Shown here: one piece after another, positions 44,333-53,421 of the stretch
How positions within the stretch are numbered: the stretch's first letter is position 1
How the letters are laid out: the number at the start of each line of letters is the position of its first letter
From: Trueperaceae bacterium
GTDB lineage: Bacteria > Deinococcota > Deinococci > Deinococcales > Trueperaceae
Assembly (NCBI GenBank): GCA_023954415.1
Contig: JAMLIB010000005.1
Coordinates: 248,001 to 312,000 of the forward strand
Length of the DNA: 64,000 nucleotides
Reading direction: 5' to 3'
Position numbers and translations under genes: made by a program
The notes under the pieces: model-generated
What the model was told of the DNA's origin: nothing
Database searches by the model: none
What the model saw: the letters and a program-made list of their open reading frames with translations, nothing else

Positions 44333-45189
44333 AGGCCTACCGGGTGCCGGGGCTGACGGGCGAGTCGCCCGAGACGGCGCTCCTCTGGGACCTCGGCTGC
44401 CTCGGCCTGCAGGAGGAGGAGGGCATCGACGGCGTCGGGGTCCTCGCGTACTTCGCCGCGGAGGTGGACGTGCCGCTGCCGGGCGCGTGGGTGGAGCTGC
44501 CCGATATCGACCACGTCGGGGCCTACCTGGCGAGCCTCGCGCCGGTGCGCTGCGGCACGGTCGTCGTGGCGCCGAGCCACAGGCAGGCCGTGCTCGAGCG
44601 GGGCGAGACCGTCGTCTGGCTCGATCCGGGTACGGCGTTCGGCACCGGCCACCACGAGACGACCGCGATGGCCCTCGAGGCGCTATGCGGCCTGGAGCTG
44701 CGCGGCAGGACGGTCCTCGACCTCGGCACCGGCAGCGGGCTGCTAGCCATCGGGGCCGACCGCCTCGGGGCGGAGCGGACCTACGGCCTCGACATCGACC
44801 CGGAGGCGGTCAGGGTGGCGCGCGAGAACGCGGCGCTCAACCGGTCGCGCGCCCGGTTCGCCCTCGGCACGCTCGGCGCCGCCCCGGTGGGGGTCGCGGG
44901 CGACGAGTGGGCCGAAGCCGCCGGCGCCCACGCCGGTTCCGCCCCCCTGGCCGGCCTGCCCGGCCGGTTCGACGTCATCGTGGCGAACCTCTTCGCCGAG
45001 CTGCACGCTGCCCTGTTCGGCGAGTACGTCGCCAGGCTCCTGCCTGACGGCGCGCTCGTGCTGACCGGCATCCTCGTCACCCACCGTACGCTGGTCACGC
45101 GCGCCGCGCCGCGCCGCTTGCGCTTGATGCGAGAAGAGGCCCGTGGCGACTGGCTGCTGCTCGAGTACCGGCTCACGGAGACGCCTTGA
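44329..45189 (+). CDS. prmA: Ribosomal protein L11 methyltransferase
   Basis: SAM-dependent trimethylation of L11. Motifs: VWLDPGTAFGTGHHETTAMALEAL, SAM loop DLGTGSGLLAIGADRLGAERTYGLDIDPEAV and FDVIVANLFAELH. 286 residues. The start is TTG, overlapping the upstream stop (TTGA); the end overlaps rsmE in the same way. Slightly extended loop (about 186-215) rich in Ala/Gly. Confidence 0.94.
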   Translation: MKAYRVPGLTGESPETALLWDLGCLGLQEEEGIDGVGVLAYFAAEVDVPLPGAWVELPDIDHVGAYLASLAPVRCGTVVVAPSHRQAVLERGETVVWLDPGTAFGTGHHETTAMALEALCGLELRGRTVLDLGTGSGLLAIGADRLGAERTYGLDIDPEAVRVARENAALNRSRARFALGTLGAAPVGVAGDEWAEAAGAHAGSAPLAGLPGRFDVIVANLFAELHAALFGEYVARLLPDGALVLTGILVTHRTLVTRAAPRRLRLMREEARGDWLLLEYRLTETP

Positions 45190-46073
45190 GGCTGAGCCGC
45201 GTCCTGGTGCCGGGCCTCGTGGAGGCGGCGCGGGGCGGGGAGGCACGAGCGACCGGCCCGATGCCGGAGGCCGTGACCGGCGCCGCGCGCGAGGCCTTCA
45301 CCGTCGTGCTGCGCGGGCAGGAAGCCCACCACCTGCGCGACGTGCTCCGGCTCGGCGGCGGCGCCCCTGTCGAGGCCTTCGACGGGCTGGGCAACGTGGC
45401 GCGGGGCGAGGTAGCGAAGGCCGATCGCGACGGCGTCGTGCTGAAGTTGGGGCCGTTGGCGAGGAGCGATGCCGAGGCCGGTCTACGCCTCACCGTCGCC
45501 GTCGCACTGCTCAAGGGGGACAAGCTGAGCGACGTCGTCAGGCAGTGCACGGAGCTGGGGGCCTCGGCCTTCACCCTCACGCTCACCCGCCAGGCCGACG
45601 TCGGCGAGCTGTCCGTGGCCAAGCTCCAGCGCCTCGGTCGCGTCGCGGAGGAGGCCGCGCGGCAGTGCGGCAGGGCTACGGTGCCCGAGCTCCGCGGCCC
45701 GCTGCCCCTCGCGGAGTTGGCGTGGCGCGGTGCGGCGTTCGTGGCCGACCCGCGGGCGGACGTGCCGCTCAGAGACGCCGTTGCGGCCACCGAGCATGGA
45801 GACGTCACCGTCGTGACGGGCCCGGAGGGTGGCTTCACCCCGACCGAGGTCGCCGGGCTCGTCGCCAGGGGAGCCATGGCCGTCGGCCTCGGCCCGCGCG
45901 TGCTCAGGGCGGAGACGGCGCCGACGGCCATGGCGGCCGCGCTCATGCTGGGTGCAGGCGGGTCCGCCGCCGACAACGGTGAGGCTCGCAGGGGCGAAGC
46001 TGACGAACGCGAAGCCGGCAGCCGCGAGGCGGCCGGCCGAGGGCGCGACGAGCGGGGGACCGACTATGCGTGA
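45186..46073 (+). CDS. rsmE: 16S rRNA m3U1498 methyltransferase
   Basis: SPOUT-fold enzyme that methylates U1498 in 16S rRNA. Motifs: QEAHHLRDVLRLGGGAPVEAFDGLG, ALLKGDKLSDVVRQCTELGA and the knot VTGPEGGFTPTEVAGL with GLGPRVLRAETAPTAMAAALML. 295 residues. The last 35 or so are a charged Glu/Arg/Gly tail beyond the knot, not typical of RsmE. TTG start coupled to prmA (TTGA). Confidence 0.93.
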   Translation: MRLSRVLVPGLVEAARGGEARATGPMPEAVTGAAREAFTVVLRGQEAHHLRDVLRLGGGAPVEAFDGLGNVARGEVAKADRDGVVLKLGPLARSDAEAGLRLTVAVALLKGDKLSDVVRQCTELGASAFTLTLTRQADVGELSVAKLQRLGRVAEEAARQCGRATVPELRGPLPLAELAWRGAAFVADPRADVPLRDAVAATEHGDVTVVTGPEGGFTPTEVAGLVARGAMAVGLGPRVLRAETAPTAMAAALMLGAGGSAADNGEARRGEADEREAGSREAAGRGRDERGTDYA

Positions 46074-46494
46074 CGACGAGCAGCCGAGGCACGGGGCTTT
46101 GCGACTAGCTAGAACGGTCGGTACGGCGGCGGCGCTGGCGTTGATCGGGCTCACGGCGTGCAGGCCGCTCTACTTCCCGCCCGTGCCGAGCGACCGGCTC
46201 CCCGAGCCGAGCCCCGTGCGTCTCTCGAGCGAGAGCGGGCTCACGGTGGGTGTGGGCGGACGCCCGACGCTCGACGTCGAGGTCGTCGACTTGCCGGCAG
46301 CAGGTTGGCTAGCCGTCCAATGGTTCGGACCCAAAGGGAGCGAGGTCGCTTCAGAGAGCGCCTGGCTCGAGCCGGACGCGCCGAGCGCCGAGTTCGTGCT
46401 GCCCGCCGACGTGAGCCCGGTGAGCGGGGAGTGGCGCGCCGTCGTGTCGTTCGGTGGCCGGCTGTTGCGCCAGTACGTGCTCAGCCTGCCGTGA
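46066..46494 (+). CDS. Small lipoprotein of unknown function
   Basis: 142 residues with a lipoprotein signal: Arg-containing n-region, hydrophobic TVGTAAALALIGL and lipobox LTAC with Cys32. The mature part is a single predicted beta-rich domain (GLTVGVGGRPTLDVEVVDLPAAGWLAVQW... GEWRAVVSFGGRLLRQYVL), which looks like an Ig- or FnIII-type sandwich. It overlaps rsmE by 8 bases, so it belongs to the PlsY-like/prmA/rsmE operon. No family recognised. Confidence 0.75.
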   Translation: MRDDEQPRHGALRLARTVGTAAALALIGLTACRPLYFPPVPSDRLPEPSPVRLSSESGLTVGVGGRPTLDVEVVDLPAAGWLAVQWFGPKGSEVASESAWLEPDAPSAEFVLPADVSPVSGEWRAVVSFGGRLLRQYVLSLP

Positions 46495-46568
46495 AGTGAC
46501 CTTGCTGCGAAGGCCAGCTCTTACGCGCACCGCGCCCGTATCTGCCGGCCCTGACGTGACATGAAGCG

Positions 46569-46610
46569 ACGCGCGGGGCGCCCACCTTCTCAGGTGGGCG
46601 CCCCGCGCGT
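46569..46610. terminator. 19-bp perfect hairpin between lipoprotein gene and secDF
   Basis: 46569-46587 pairs without a mismatch with 46592-46610 over a TCTC loop (core GGGGCGCCCACCT). It lies in the 167-base gap between convergent genes. No T-tract follows on either strand. Probably a bidirectional terminator; the rest of the gap holds nothing else evident. Confidence 0.75.
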
Positions 46611-46661
46611 GAGGTGAAGCGGCTCTGGCGAGCCCGGTTGCCGTGTGACACCGCGCCAGGC

Positions 46662-48875
46662 TCAGGCGTTCGCCGAGCGCGTAGCGCTCGGCTTCTTGCC
46701 GGAGCCGGCCTGCGCCTGCTGCCACTCGCGCGCCCACACGAGCATAGGCGAGAGCAGAAAGATCGAGGAGAAGGTGCCGACGGCGATGCCGACCAACAGC
46801 GTCACGCTGAAGCCGTTCAGCGTCGACCCGCCGAAGATGAGGAGGGCGATGACCGGAAGCAGGGTGGTGCCTGCGGTCGCGACCGTGCGCGTCAAGGTCT
46901 GATTGACGGCCAGGTTGACGAGTTCACGGTACGGCCTGTCGCGTACGGTCCGCACGTTCTCGCGGATGCGGTCCGCGATGATGATGGAGTCGTTCAGCGA
47001 GTAGCCGACCACGAACAGGAGCGCGGCGAGCACCGGGATGGAGAACTCGATCCCGAAGAGCGCCTGGATACCGAGCGTGATGGCGACGTCGTGCGCGGTC
47101 GCGACCACGACGGCGAGGGCCACCATCCAGTTCGGCCAGAAGCGCCACGCCAGGTAGAGGAGCACGAGTAGTAGCGACATGAAGACGGACATGAGCGCGC
47201 CCCTGCGCAGGTCGGCGCCGACGGAAGGACCGACGAAGTCCGACGCCAGCTTGGTGCCTCCGACGGCCGTCGCGAGGCGCTCGGCGAAGTCGTCCGTTGA
47301 CGTCTGGGACTCGTTGCCGAGGCCGATGCGCACGGAGACTTGTCGCGTGCCTCCGGCCGTCACCTCTGCGTCCTCAACGATTGCGGCGCCTTCGCCCGTG
47401 ACACCTGGGAAGCCGAGGTCGTCGATGGCAGCGCGGATGTCCGCCGTGGACTCGGTGACGGGCACCTCAAGCTGCACGCTTGAGCCGCCCGTGAAGTCGG
47501 TCGACATCTTCAGGCCGACGACGCCGACGTAGATGAGCGAGGCGATGGCGAGTAACGCCGTGACGGACACGAAGAAGCGCGCGTTCTCGACGAACTTGAT
47601 GCCACGCACCGTGAAGCCGCGCCACATGTAGGTGCGGTTGCCGTTGCCGGCCAGGAGACCCAGGACGTACGGCACCACGATGACGTTGACGAACACGGAG
47701 GCCACGATGCCGATGGCGAGCGTGATGGCGAAGCCGCGCACGGGGCCCGTCGTGTACTGGTAGAGGGCGAGCGCGGCGAGGACGGTGGTGACGTTGGCGT
47801 CGATGATGGCCGAGAGCGAATGCTCGAAGCCGCGCTTCATGGCGGCCTTGAGGCCGCGCCCGCCGCGCAGCTCCTCGCGGATGCGCTCGAACGAGATCAC
47901 GTTGCCGTCGACCGCGGAGCCGATGGTCAGCACGAGGCCGGCGAGGCCGGGGAGCGTGAGGGCCGCGCCCAGGCCGGCGAGCACGCCGAAGATGAAGAGC
48001 ATGGCGAGGATGACGCCGAACGCGAGCACCCCGCCGAAGAGGGGGCCGTAGTAGATGAGGACGGCGAGGATCACGAGCGCGCCGCCGACGATGGCGGCGG
48101 TGGTGCCCTTGGTGATGGAGTCCTGGCCGAGCGTCGGGCCGATGGAGCGGACCTCGTCCACCTTCAGGCTGATGGGCAGGCTGCCGGTGCGGAGCACGAC
48201 TGCGATGTCGCTCGCCTCGTCCAGCGTGCCGATGCCCGTGATCTGCCCGGAGTCGGAGATGCGCGACTGGAGCGTGGGCGCCGTGATGATGCGACCGTCG
48301 AGTACGATCGCCATGCGCCTGCTGACGTTGCTGCCCGTGAAGTTGCCGAACGCCTGCGCGTCGCCCGGGCGGATCTCGAAGACGACGACCGGGCCGGTCG
48401 GCGCGCCGGGCACCTGCTGGAACTGAGCGCTGGCGGTCGACACGATCTCACCGGTGAAGGCCACCGGTTCCAGATCATCGAGTGTGAGGGCCTCCGTCGG
48501 GAGGGCGTTGGACGCGGACTTGACGATGCGGAACTCGAGCACGGCCTGCTGGCCGATGAGGTCGAGCGCGCGCTGCTGGTCGTCCGTCGTGAGGCCGGGG
48601 AGCTCGACGACGACCTTGTCGTTGCCCGCCGTCGAGACGACGGCCTCGGACACGCCGAACTGGTTCACGCGGTTCTCGACGATGTTGCGGGCGGTGGCCA
48701 GGTCCTCGCTCGCGGGGTTTGGCGTGTCGGAGACGAGGGTGACGCGCAGGCCGCCCTGCAGGTCGAGGCCCAGCCTCAAGGCGGGCTCGGTGGTGTTCCA
48801 GGGTTTCCACAGGTAGAGGACCGACGCGACGATCAGCGCCAGGATGACTATGCCAGTGAACGGGTTGCGACTCAT
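46662..48875 (-). CDS. secDF: Fused protein translocase subunit SecDF
   Basis: Proton-driven accessory unit that pulls exported proteins through SecY. One 737-residue chain. The SecD half has an N-terminal helix, RLGLDLQGGLRVTLV, the large P1 domain (P1 base and head) and helices with TIGSAVDGNVISFERIREELRGGRG. The SecF half begins near residue 440 with SLIYVGVVGLKMSTDFTGGSSVQLEVPV and has VVGYSLNDSIIIADRIREN. About twelve membrane helices. The fused arrangement is as in Thermus. Ends in a short Lys/Ser/Arg tail. Downstream of infB and a small secreted protein. Confidence 0.96.
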   Translation of the reverse strand: MSRNPFTGIVILALIVASVLYLWKPWNTTEPALRLGLDLQGGLRVTLVSDTPNPASEDLATARNIVENRVNQFGVSEAVVSTAGNDKVVVELPGLTTDDQQRALDLIGQQAVLEFRIVKSASNALPTEALTLDDLEPVAFTGEIVSTASAQFQQVPGAPTGPVVVFEIRPGDAQAFGNFTGSNVSRRMAIVLDGRIITAPTLQSRISDSGQITGIGTLDEASDIAVVLRTGSLPISLKVDEVRSIGPTLGQDSITKGTTAAIVGGALVILAVLIYYGPLFGGVLAFGVILAMLFIFGVLAGLGAALTLPGLAGLVLTIGSAVDGNVISFERIREELRGGRGLKAAMKRGFEHSLSAIIDANVTTVLAALALYQYTTGPVRGFAITLAIGIVASVFVNVIVVPYVLGLLAGNGNRTYMWRGFTVRGIKFVENARFFVSVTALLAIASLIYVGVVGLKMSTDFTGGSSVQLEVPVTESTADIRAAIDDLGFPGVTGEGAAIVEDAEVTAGGTRQVSVRIGLGNESQTSTDDFAERLATAVGGTKLASDFVGPSVGADLRRGALMSVFMSLLLVLLYLAWRFWPNWMVALAVVVATAHDVAITLGIQALFGIEFSIPVLAALLFVVGYSLNDSIIIADRIRENVRTVRDRPYRELVNLAVNQTLTRTVATAGTTLLPVIALLIFGGSTLNGFSVTLLVGIAVGTFSSIFLLSPMLVWAREWQQAQAGSGKKPSATRSANA

Positions 48876-48944
48876 GCGACTCCAAAGGTTTGCTCGGGTG
48901 AGATGGGTGGTCGGTTGCGAATACTGCCGGCGGAGCTCGGCGGC

Positions 48945-49298
48945 TCAACCGCCGTCGAGCAGGAGCCGGCCGAGGCCGACCAGCCTCTCACCGGTCCGCA
49001 CCTCGGTGGTCGGGCGGAGCGTGGCGAGCGGCGCTACGGGGCGCGGCCCGGCGAGGCGGGACGGGGCGGGCGGCAGCACGAGCTGCAGCCCGAGGTTCGG
49101 CGCCGGCACCCGCGCGTTCCCTTCGACGATGATGAGGGGAACGGGCGAGCCCATGCTCGGCGTGGCGGCGTCCGCGGTGGTCCGCCCGGCGAGCGCGTGA
49201 ACCGGCAGCGGCAGGAGGGCGAGCGCGCACGCGAGTACCAGGCGCCCGCAAGCGAGCCGCCGGTCACCAGCGTGGCGCGCCGCCCCGAAGAGCCGCAT
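48945..49298 (-). CDS. Small secreted protein of unknown function between infB and secDF
   Basis: 117 residues. The start overlaps the infB stop by one base (TGATG), which together with a good signal peptide (LACGRLVLACALALLPLPVHALA, cleavage after ALA) supports it as a real gene. The mature part of about 80 residues is rich in Pro, Leu and Arg (PLIIVEGNARVPAPNLGLQLVLPPAPSRLA). No family recognised. Position next to secDF suggests export but says nothing of function. Confidence 0.6.
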   Translation of the reverse strand: MRLFGAARHAGDRRLACGRLVLACALALLPLPVHALAGRTTADAATPSMGSPVPLIIVEGNARVPAPNLGLQLVLPPAPSRLAGPRPVAPLATLRPTTEVRTGERLVGLGRLLLDGG

Positions 49299-51124
49299 CA
49301 GACCGCCGGCACCTCGACCATCTCGTAGACCTCGATGAGGTCGCCTTCCTGGACGTTGTCGTAGTTCTGGAGGCTGATTCCGCACTCGTAGCCGGTGCCG
49401 ACCTCGCGCACGTCGTCCTTGAAGCGGCGCAGGCCCGAGATGCTGCCCTTGTAGACCTCTTTGCCCGCGCGCGTGATGCGGGCCTTGGCGCCGCGCTTGA
49501 TGATGCCGTCCGTGACGTAGGAGCCGGCGATGTTGCCGCTGCGCGGGACGTGGATGACCTGCCGCACCTCGGCGTGGCCGAGGATCTTCTCCTCGAACTC
49601 CGGCTCGAGCTGGCCGCGCACCATGCGCTCGACGTCCTCGACGAGCTCGTAGATGATCCGGTACGTCTTGACGGGGATGCCGAGGCGCTCGGCGGACTTC
49701 AGCACGCTGCCGGGGGCGTTGACACCGAAGGCGAGCACCGAGGCGCCCGCGGTGCTCGCGAGGAGCAGGTCGGACTCGGTGGGCGCGCCGACCTCGGCGA
49801 GCATCACGTTGATGTCCACGTCCTCCGTAGCCTCGGACTCCTTCTGGATCACGCCCTTGAGGGCCTCGAGGGTGCCCTGGGTGTCCGCGCGCAGGAGGAT
49901 GCTGATCGTCTTCTTGGTGGGCTTGCCGAACAGGTCGGCGAGCGTTATGCCCTTCTTGCCGATGGCCTCGCGCTCGAGGTCCTTGCGCGCCTCGCGGCGC
50001 TCGGACGCGATGGCCTTGGCCTCGGCCTCGCCCGACACGACCTCGACCGTGCTGCCCGCCACGGGCTGCTCGGAGAAGCCGAGGATCTGGACGGGCATCG
50101 CCGGCCCGGCCTTGTCGATGGTGGCGCCCGTGTAGTCGGTCAGGCGACGGACCTTCGCCCACGCCTCACCCGAAACGATGTAGTCGGCGACCTTGAGCTC
50201 GCCTTCCTGGACGATCACGGTGACGAGCACGCCCGCCCGCTTGTCCAGGACCGACTCGATGATGACGGCCTTGGCAGGTCCCTCGTCGCGGGCACGGAGG
50301 TCCTCGACCTCGGCGACGAGCGAGAGCATCTCGAGGAGGTCGTCTATGCCCTTGCCGGAGCGCGCGGACAGCTCGACGGTGATGACGTCGCCGCCGTACT
50401 CCTCGGGGATGAGGCCGACCTGCATGAGGTCCTGCTTCACCTTCTCGGGGTTCGCCTGCGCCAGGTCGACCTTGTTGATGGCGACCACGATGGGGACGCC
50501 GGCGGCCTTGGCGTGCGCGATGGCCTCGCGCGTCTGCGGCATGACGGAGTCGTCGGCCGCCACCACGATCACGGCGATGTCGGTGGCGTTGGCGCCGCGC
50601 TGGCGGATGCTCGTGAACGCCTCGTGGCCGGGCGTGTCGATGAACGTGACCGTCCCCGACGGCGTCTGGGCCTGGTAGGCGCCGATGTGCTGCGTGATGC
50701 CGCCGGCCTCGCGCTCGGCGACGCTCGACTTGCGGATGGCGTCGAGGAGCGACGTCTTGCCGTGGTCGACGTGACCCATGACCGTGACGACCGGCGCGCG
50801 GCGTGGCAGGGAAGCCTTGTCGGCGGGGGCCGCATCGTCGCCCTTGCCCGGCTTGCCCTTGGGCGCGACCTTGCCCGGCTTCTCGGCCAGCACGGACTTC
50901 TCGGCGGCCGTGAGCGTGGTCTTGTCGGCGCCCTCACCCTCCACGGCCGAACCGGCCGCGGAGGCGCCCTGGAGGAGCTGGCGCACCGTGTCGGCCGTCT
51001 CGGCGTCCAGGGTGCTCGAGTGCGACTTGTACTCCACGCCGATGTCGTCGAGCACGGCGAGGAGCTCCTTGTTCTCTACGCCCAAGTCTCTAGCTAGTTG
51101 ATAGATCCTGACCTTCTCCGTCAT
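49298..51124 (-). CDS. infB: Translation initiation factor IF-2
   Basis: GTPase that brings initiator tRNA to the 30S subunit. A short N-terminal IF2_N domain ([25 protein letters not shown]) and a Lys/Ala-rich linker lead to the G domain: [48 protein letters not shown]. Domains II, III and IV follow ([58 protein letters not shown]). 608 residues: the compact form without the long E. coli N-terminus. Its start overlaps the ylxR stop by 4 bases. Confidence 0.97.
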   Translation of the reverse strand: MTEKVRIYQLARDLGVENKELLAVLDDIGVEYKSHSSTLDAETADTVRQLLQGASAAGSAVEGEGADKTTLTAAEKSVLAEKPGKVAPKGKPGKGDDAAPADKASLPRRAPVVTVMGHVDHGKTSLLDAIRKSSVAEREAGGITQHIGAYQAQTPSGTVTFIDTPGHEAFTSIRQRGANATDIAVIVVAADDSVMPQTREAIAHAKAAGVPIVVAINKVDLAQANPEKVKQDLMQVGLIPEEYGGDVITVELSARSGKGIDDLLEMLSLVAEVEDLRARDEGPAKAVIIESVLDKRAGVLVTVIVQEGELKVADYIVSGEAWAKVRRLTDYTGATIDKAGPAMPVQILGFSEQPVAGSTVEVVSGEAEAKAIASERREARKDLEREAIGKKGITLADLFGKPTKKTISILLRADTQGTLEALKGVIQKESEATEDVDINVMLAEVGAPTESDLLLASTAGASVLAFGVNAPGSVLKSAERLGIPVKTYRIIYELVEDVERMVRGQLEPEFEEKILGHAEVRQVIHVPRSGNIAGSYVTDGIIKRGAKARITRAGKEVYKGSISGLRRFKDDVREVGTGYECGISLQNYDNVQEGDLIEVYEMVEVPAV

Positions 51125-51432
51125 TCAAGCCTCCGAGGCGGGGTCCCCGCGGCGCCGGCGGCGGTGGGGGGAACATGAGCGAGGGCCGCGTCGAGCAGCT
51201 CGCGCACCTGCTGCGCGCTGCCCTTGAAGGCGTGGCGCAAGCGTTTCTCGTTGGAAGAGGCGGCGCAAGCGGCACAGATCCATGTGCCGCGGCCGCCGAG
51301 CCTGCGTGTGAGGTCCAGGCGGTAGCCGGCGTCGCCCTTGACCAGGCGCAGCAACTCCGCCTGGGGCGCCTGCGCGCGGCAGACCGCGCAGCGGCGTAGC
51401 GGGACGTGCCTGACTCTCACCGTGGACGTCAT
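51121..51432 (-). CDS. YlxR/RnpM-family RNA-binding protein
   Basis: Small basic protein found between nusA and infB in many bacteria; YlxR/RnpM of Bacillus binds RNase P RNA and modulates it. Conserved start RHVPLRRCAVCRAQAPQAELLRLVKG with a CxxC, a second CxxC (WICAAC), RRLGGRGTWIC and the KRLRHAFKG block. 103 residues with a Pro/Ala-rich tail. It overlaps nusA (TGATG) and infB (ATGA). Confidence 0.9.
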   Translation of the reverse strand: MTSTVRVRHVPLRRCAVCRAQAPQAELLRLVKGDAGYRLDLTRRLGGRGTWICAACAASSNEKRLRHAFKGSAQQVRELLDAALAHVPPTAAGAAGTPPRRLE

Positions 51433-52622
51433 CAGGAGGCCTTGTCCTCGCCTTCGGACCCTTCGCTCTTGCTCGGTTGCTGGGCGGAGTCTTTGAAGAG
51501 CGCGTCGAACGCGGAGTGCGTGCGCTCGGGCTGGGCGGCGGCGTCGCCGAGGCGCGAGGCCGCGGCCTGGAAGGCGGCGTCGAAGTCGGAGACGGTCTCG
51601 GAGGGCTGGAGGTCGAGCTTGTAGCCGGTCAGCTTGGCGGCGAGGCGGACGTTCTGGCCCGACTTGCCGATGGCGAGCGAGAGCTGATCGGAGCCGACAG
51701 TGATGCGCGCCGACTTGTTCTCCGTGTCGAGCTCGATGTTGCCGACCTTCGCGGGGGAGAGGGCGTTGCGGATGAACTCGCGCGGGTTGGCGTCCCACTG
51801 GATGATGTCGACGCGCTCGCGCTGCAGCTCGCCCGTCACGGCCTGGATGCGGCTGCCGCGGTGACCGATGCACGCGCCGATGGGGTCGACGTTCGGGTTG
51901 TTGGAGCTGACCGCGACCTTGGAGCGCTGCCCTGCCTCCCTGGCGATGGCCTTGAGCTCCACCGTGCCGTCGGCGACCTCGGGGATCTCCTGGCGCATGA
52001 GGTACTCGAGGAGCTCAGGCGCGGCGCGAGAGACGTGGATCGACGGCCCGCGCGGGCTCAGCTCCACGTTCTGCACGTAGACCTTGATGCGCATGCCGAC
52101 CATGTAGCGCTCGCCGGTGATCTGCTCCTTGGCGGGCATGATCGCCTCGCCGCGGCCTAGGTCCACGAACACGTTGCGCTTGTTGTCCGTACGCGCGACG
52201 ACGCCGGTCATGATGTCGCCGGCACGGTCCTTGTACTCCTCGAAGACGTAGGCCCGCTCCGCCTCGCGGATCTTCTGGGTGATGACCTGCTTGGTCGTCT
52301 GCACGGCGATGCGCGTGAACTTCTCCGGGTCTACCGGGAACTCCATCTCCATGCCGACCTCGACCTCCTCGTCGAGGTCCAGCGCGTCGGCGAGGGAGAT
52401 CTCCGTGGTGGGGTCCTCGACCGCCTCGACGACCCGCCGGATCACCATGATGTCCATCTCGCCCGACTCGGGGTCGAGCTCGACGTCGATCTGGTGGCCC
52501 GGCATGACGTTGCGCTCGAACGCCTGGCCCAGGGCGTCCTCGAGGTCCGCTAGCAGCTGCTCCTTGTCGAGGTTGCGCTCGGCGGCCAGCAGGTTGAGCG
52601 CGTCAACGAACTCCTTGTTCAT
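51432..52622 (-). CDS. nusA: Transcription termination/antitermination factor NusA
   Basis: Binds RNA polymerase and nascent RNA to control pausing and termination. The N-terminal domain (1-125), an S1 domain (GDIMTGVVARTDNKRNVFVDLGRGEAIMP), KH1 (GPSIHVSRAAPELLEYLMRQEIPEV) and KH2 (GACIGHRGSRIQAVTGEL; DQLSLAIGKSGQNVRLAAKLTGYKLDL) are present. 396 residues with an acidic Ser/Glu tail instead of E. coli AR repeats. Ribosome site AGGGAG upstream. Confidence 0.96.
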   Translation of the reverse strand: MNKEFVDALNLLAAERNLDKEQLLADLEDALGQAFERNVMPGHQIDVELDPESGEMDIMVIRRVVEAVEDPTTEISLADALDLDEEVEVGMEMEFPVDPEKFTRIAVQTTKQVITQKIREAERAYVFEEYKDRAGDIMTGVVARTDNKRNVFVDLGRGEAIMPAKEQITGERYMVGMRIKVYVQNVELSPRGPSIHVSRAAPELLEYLMRQEIPEVADGTVELKAIAREAGQRSKVAVSSNNPNVDPIGACIGHRGSRIQAVTGELQRERVDIIQWDANPREFIRNALSPAKVGNIELDTENKSARITVGSDQLSLAIGKSGQNVRLAAKLTGYKLDLQPSETVSDFDAAFQAAASRLGDAAAQPERTHSAFDALFKDSAQQPSKSEGSEGEDKAS

Positions 52623-52720
52623 CTAGTCCAACTCCCTACCTATTCGGTTGTGGCCACTACCGCGACCTTGCAGGGGCGGCGTGGCGGTGTTCTCGCACCG
52701 TGCGTGAGCGGCGCGATACG

Positions 52721-53185
52721 TCAGCGTGGAGAGTCCGGCCATTCGGCCAGACGCGCCGACACTACGTCGGCGATCCTCACCACGCGCTCGGTGCCGTCGA
52801 CCTCGACGGTTACGGTGCCCTCCGCGACACCCTTGATCCGCCCCTTGAACGTCTCCCCGCCCACCCTGAACTTGACGAGCAGGTCGTGGAAGCGTTCGAA
52901 ATGCCGGGCGCGCCGCAACGGGCGCTCGGCGCCCGGAGACTCGACGTCGAGCCGGTAACCCGTCGGGAACGGGTCCAGCCGGTCCAGCTCCAGACCGAAC
53001 ACCTCGGACGCCCTGGCGACGTCCTCGATGCCGACGATGGCCTCGTCGAGCCGATCGATGCGAAGCAGAACACGACGCGACCGCCCGGAAGTGCTGACGG
53101 TTACCTCCAGCACCTCGTACCCGAGGGGTTCAAGCACCTCGGTGGCTGCACGCTCGAGTTCCACGCCACCTCCCATGGTCGGCAC
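52721..53185 (-). CDS. rimP: Ribosome maturation factor RimP
   Basis: Assists 30S maturation. N-terminal KH-like half (LGYEVLEVTVSTSGRSRRVLLRIDR, IEDVARASEVFGLELDRLDPFPTGYRLDVESPGAERPL) and C-terminal Sm-like half (ETFKGRIKGVAEGTVTVEVDGTERVVRIADVVSARL). 154 residues. Start at 53185 or 53176. 98 bases upstream of nusA on the same strand: the canonical rimP-nusA-ylxR-infB order. Confidence 0.95.
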   Translation of the reverse strand: MPTMGGGVELERAATEVLEPLGYEVLEVTVSTSGRSRRVLLRIDRLDEAIVGIEDVARASEVFGLELDRLDPFPTGYRLDVESPGAERPLRRARHFERFHDLLVKFRVGGETFKGRIKGVAEGTVTVEVDGTERVVRIADVVSARLAEWPDSPR

Positions 53186-53219
53186 GGCCCACTCGCTCCC
53201 CCTACACCCGTAGCTCTCG

Positions 53220-53225
53220 AGTCTA
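53220..53225 (-). promoter_or_regulatory. Possible -10 box of rimP operon
   Basis: TAGACT on the minus strand, 34 nt before the rimP ATG, with a purine-rich ribosome site between. No -35 is convincing. The remaining intergenic DNA (53226-53386) shows nothing I can name; no tRNA was found in it. Confidence 0.35.
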
Positions 53226-53386
53226 GGGGTGCGCTGGGAGCCGGACCTGAGGCTCGGACGTCCTGCATGGAAAAGGCGGTGGGCGCGAACCCATCCGCCG
53301 TTCCCGCCGGGACGTTGTCCGCTCGCTAGTCTACTTCCGCGGGTATGGGCGCTGCAACCGCCAGCATGCGTTCAGGCCTTGAGACC

Positions 53387-53421
53387 CCCCGTGGACCGGG
53401 AGGTCGCCCGGGTTCACGGGG
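53387..53421 (-). terminator. Hairpin at the 3' end of the SBBP-repeat gene
   Basis: CCCCGTGGACCGGG (53387-53400) pairs with 53407-53421 over AGGTCG, with one wobble and one bulge. It includes the stop codon of the gene. No T-tract follows. Confidence 0.55.

Noticed and set aside
53186-53413. tRNA gene between rimP and the SBBP gene
   Set aside because: Stretches looked structured, but no T-loop GGTTCGAATC-type sequence or cloverleaf could be drawn on either strand.
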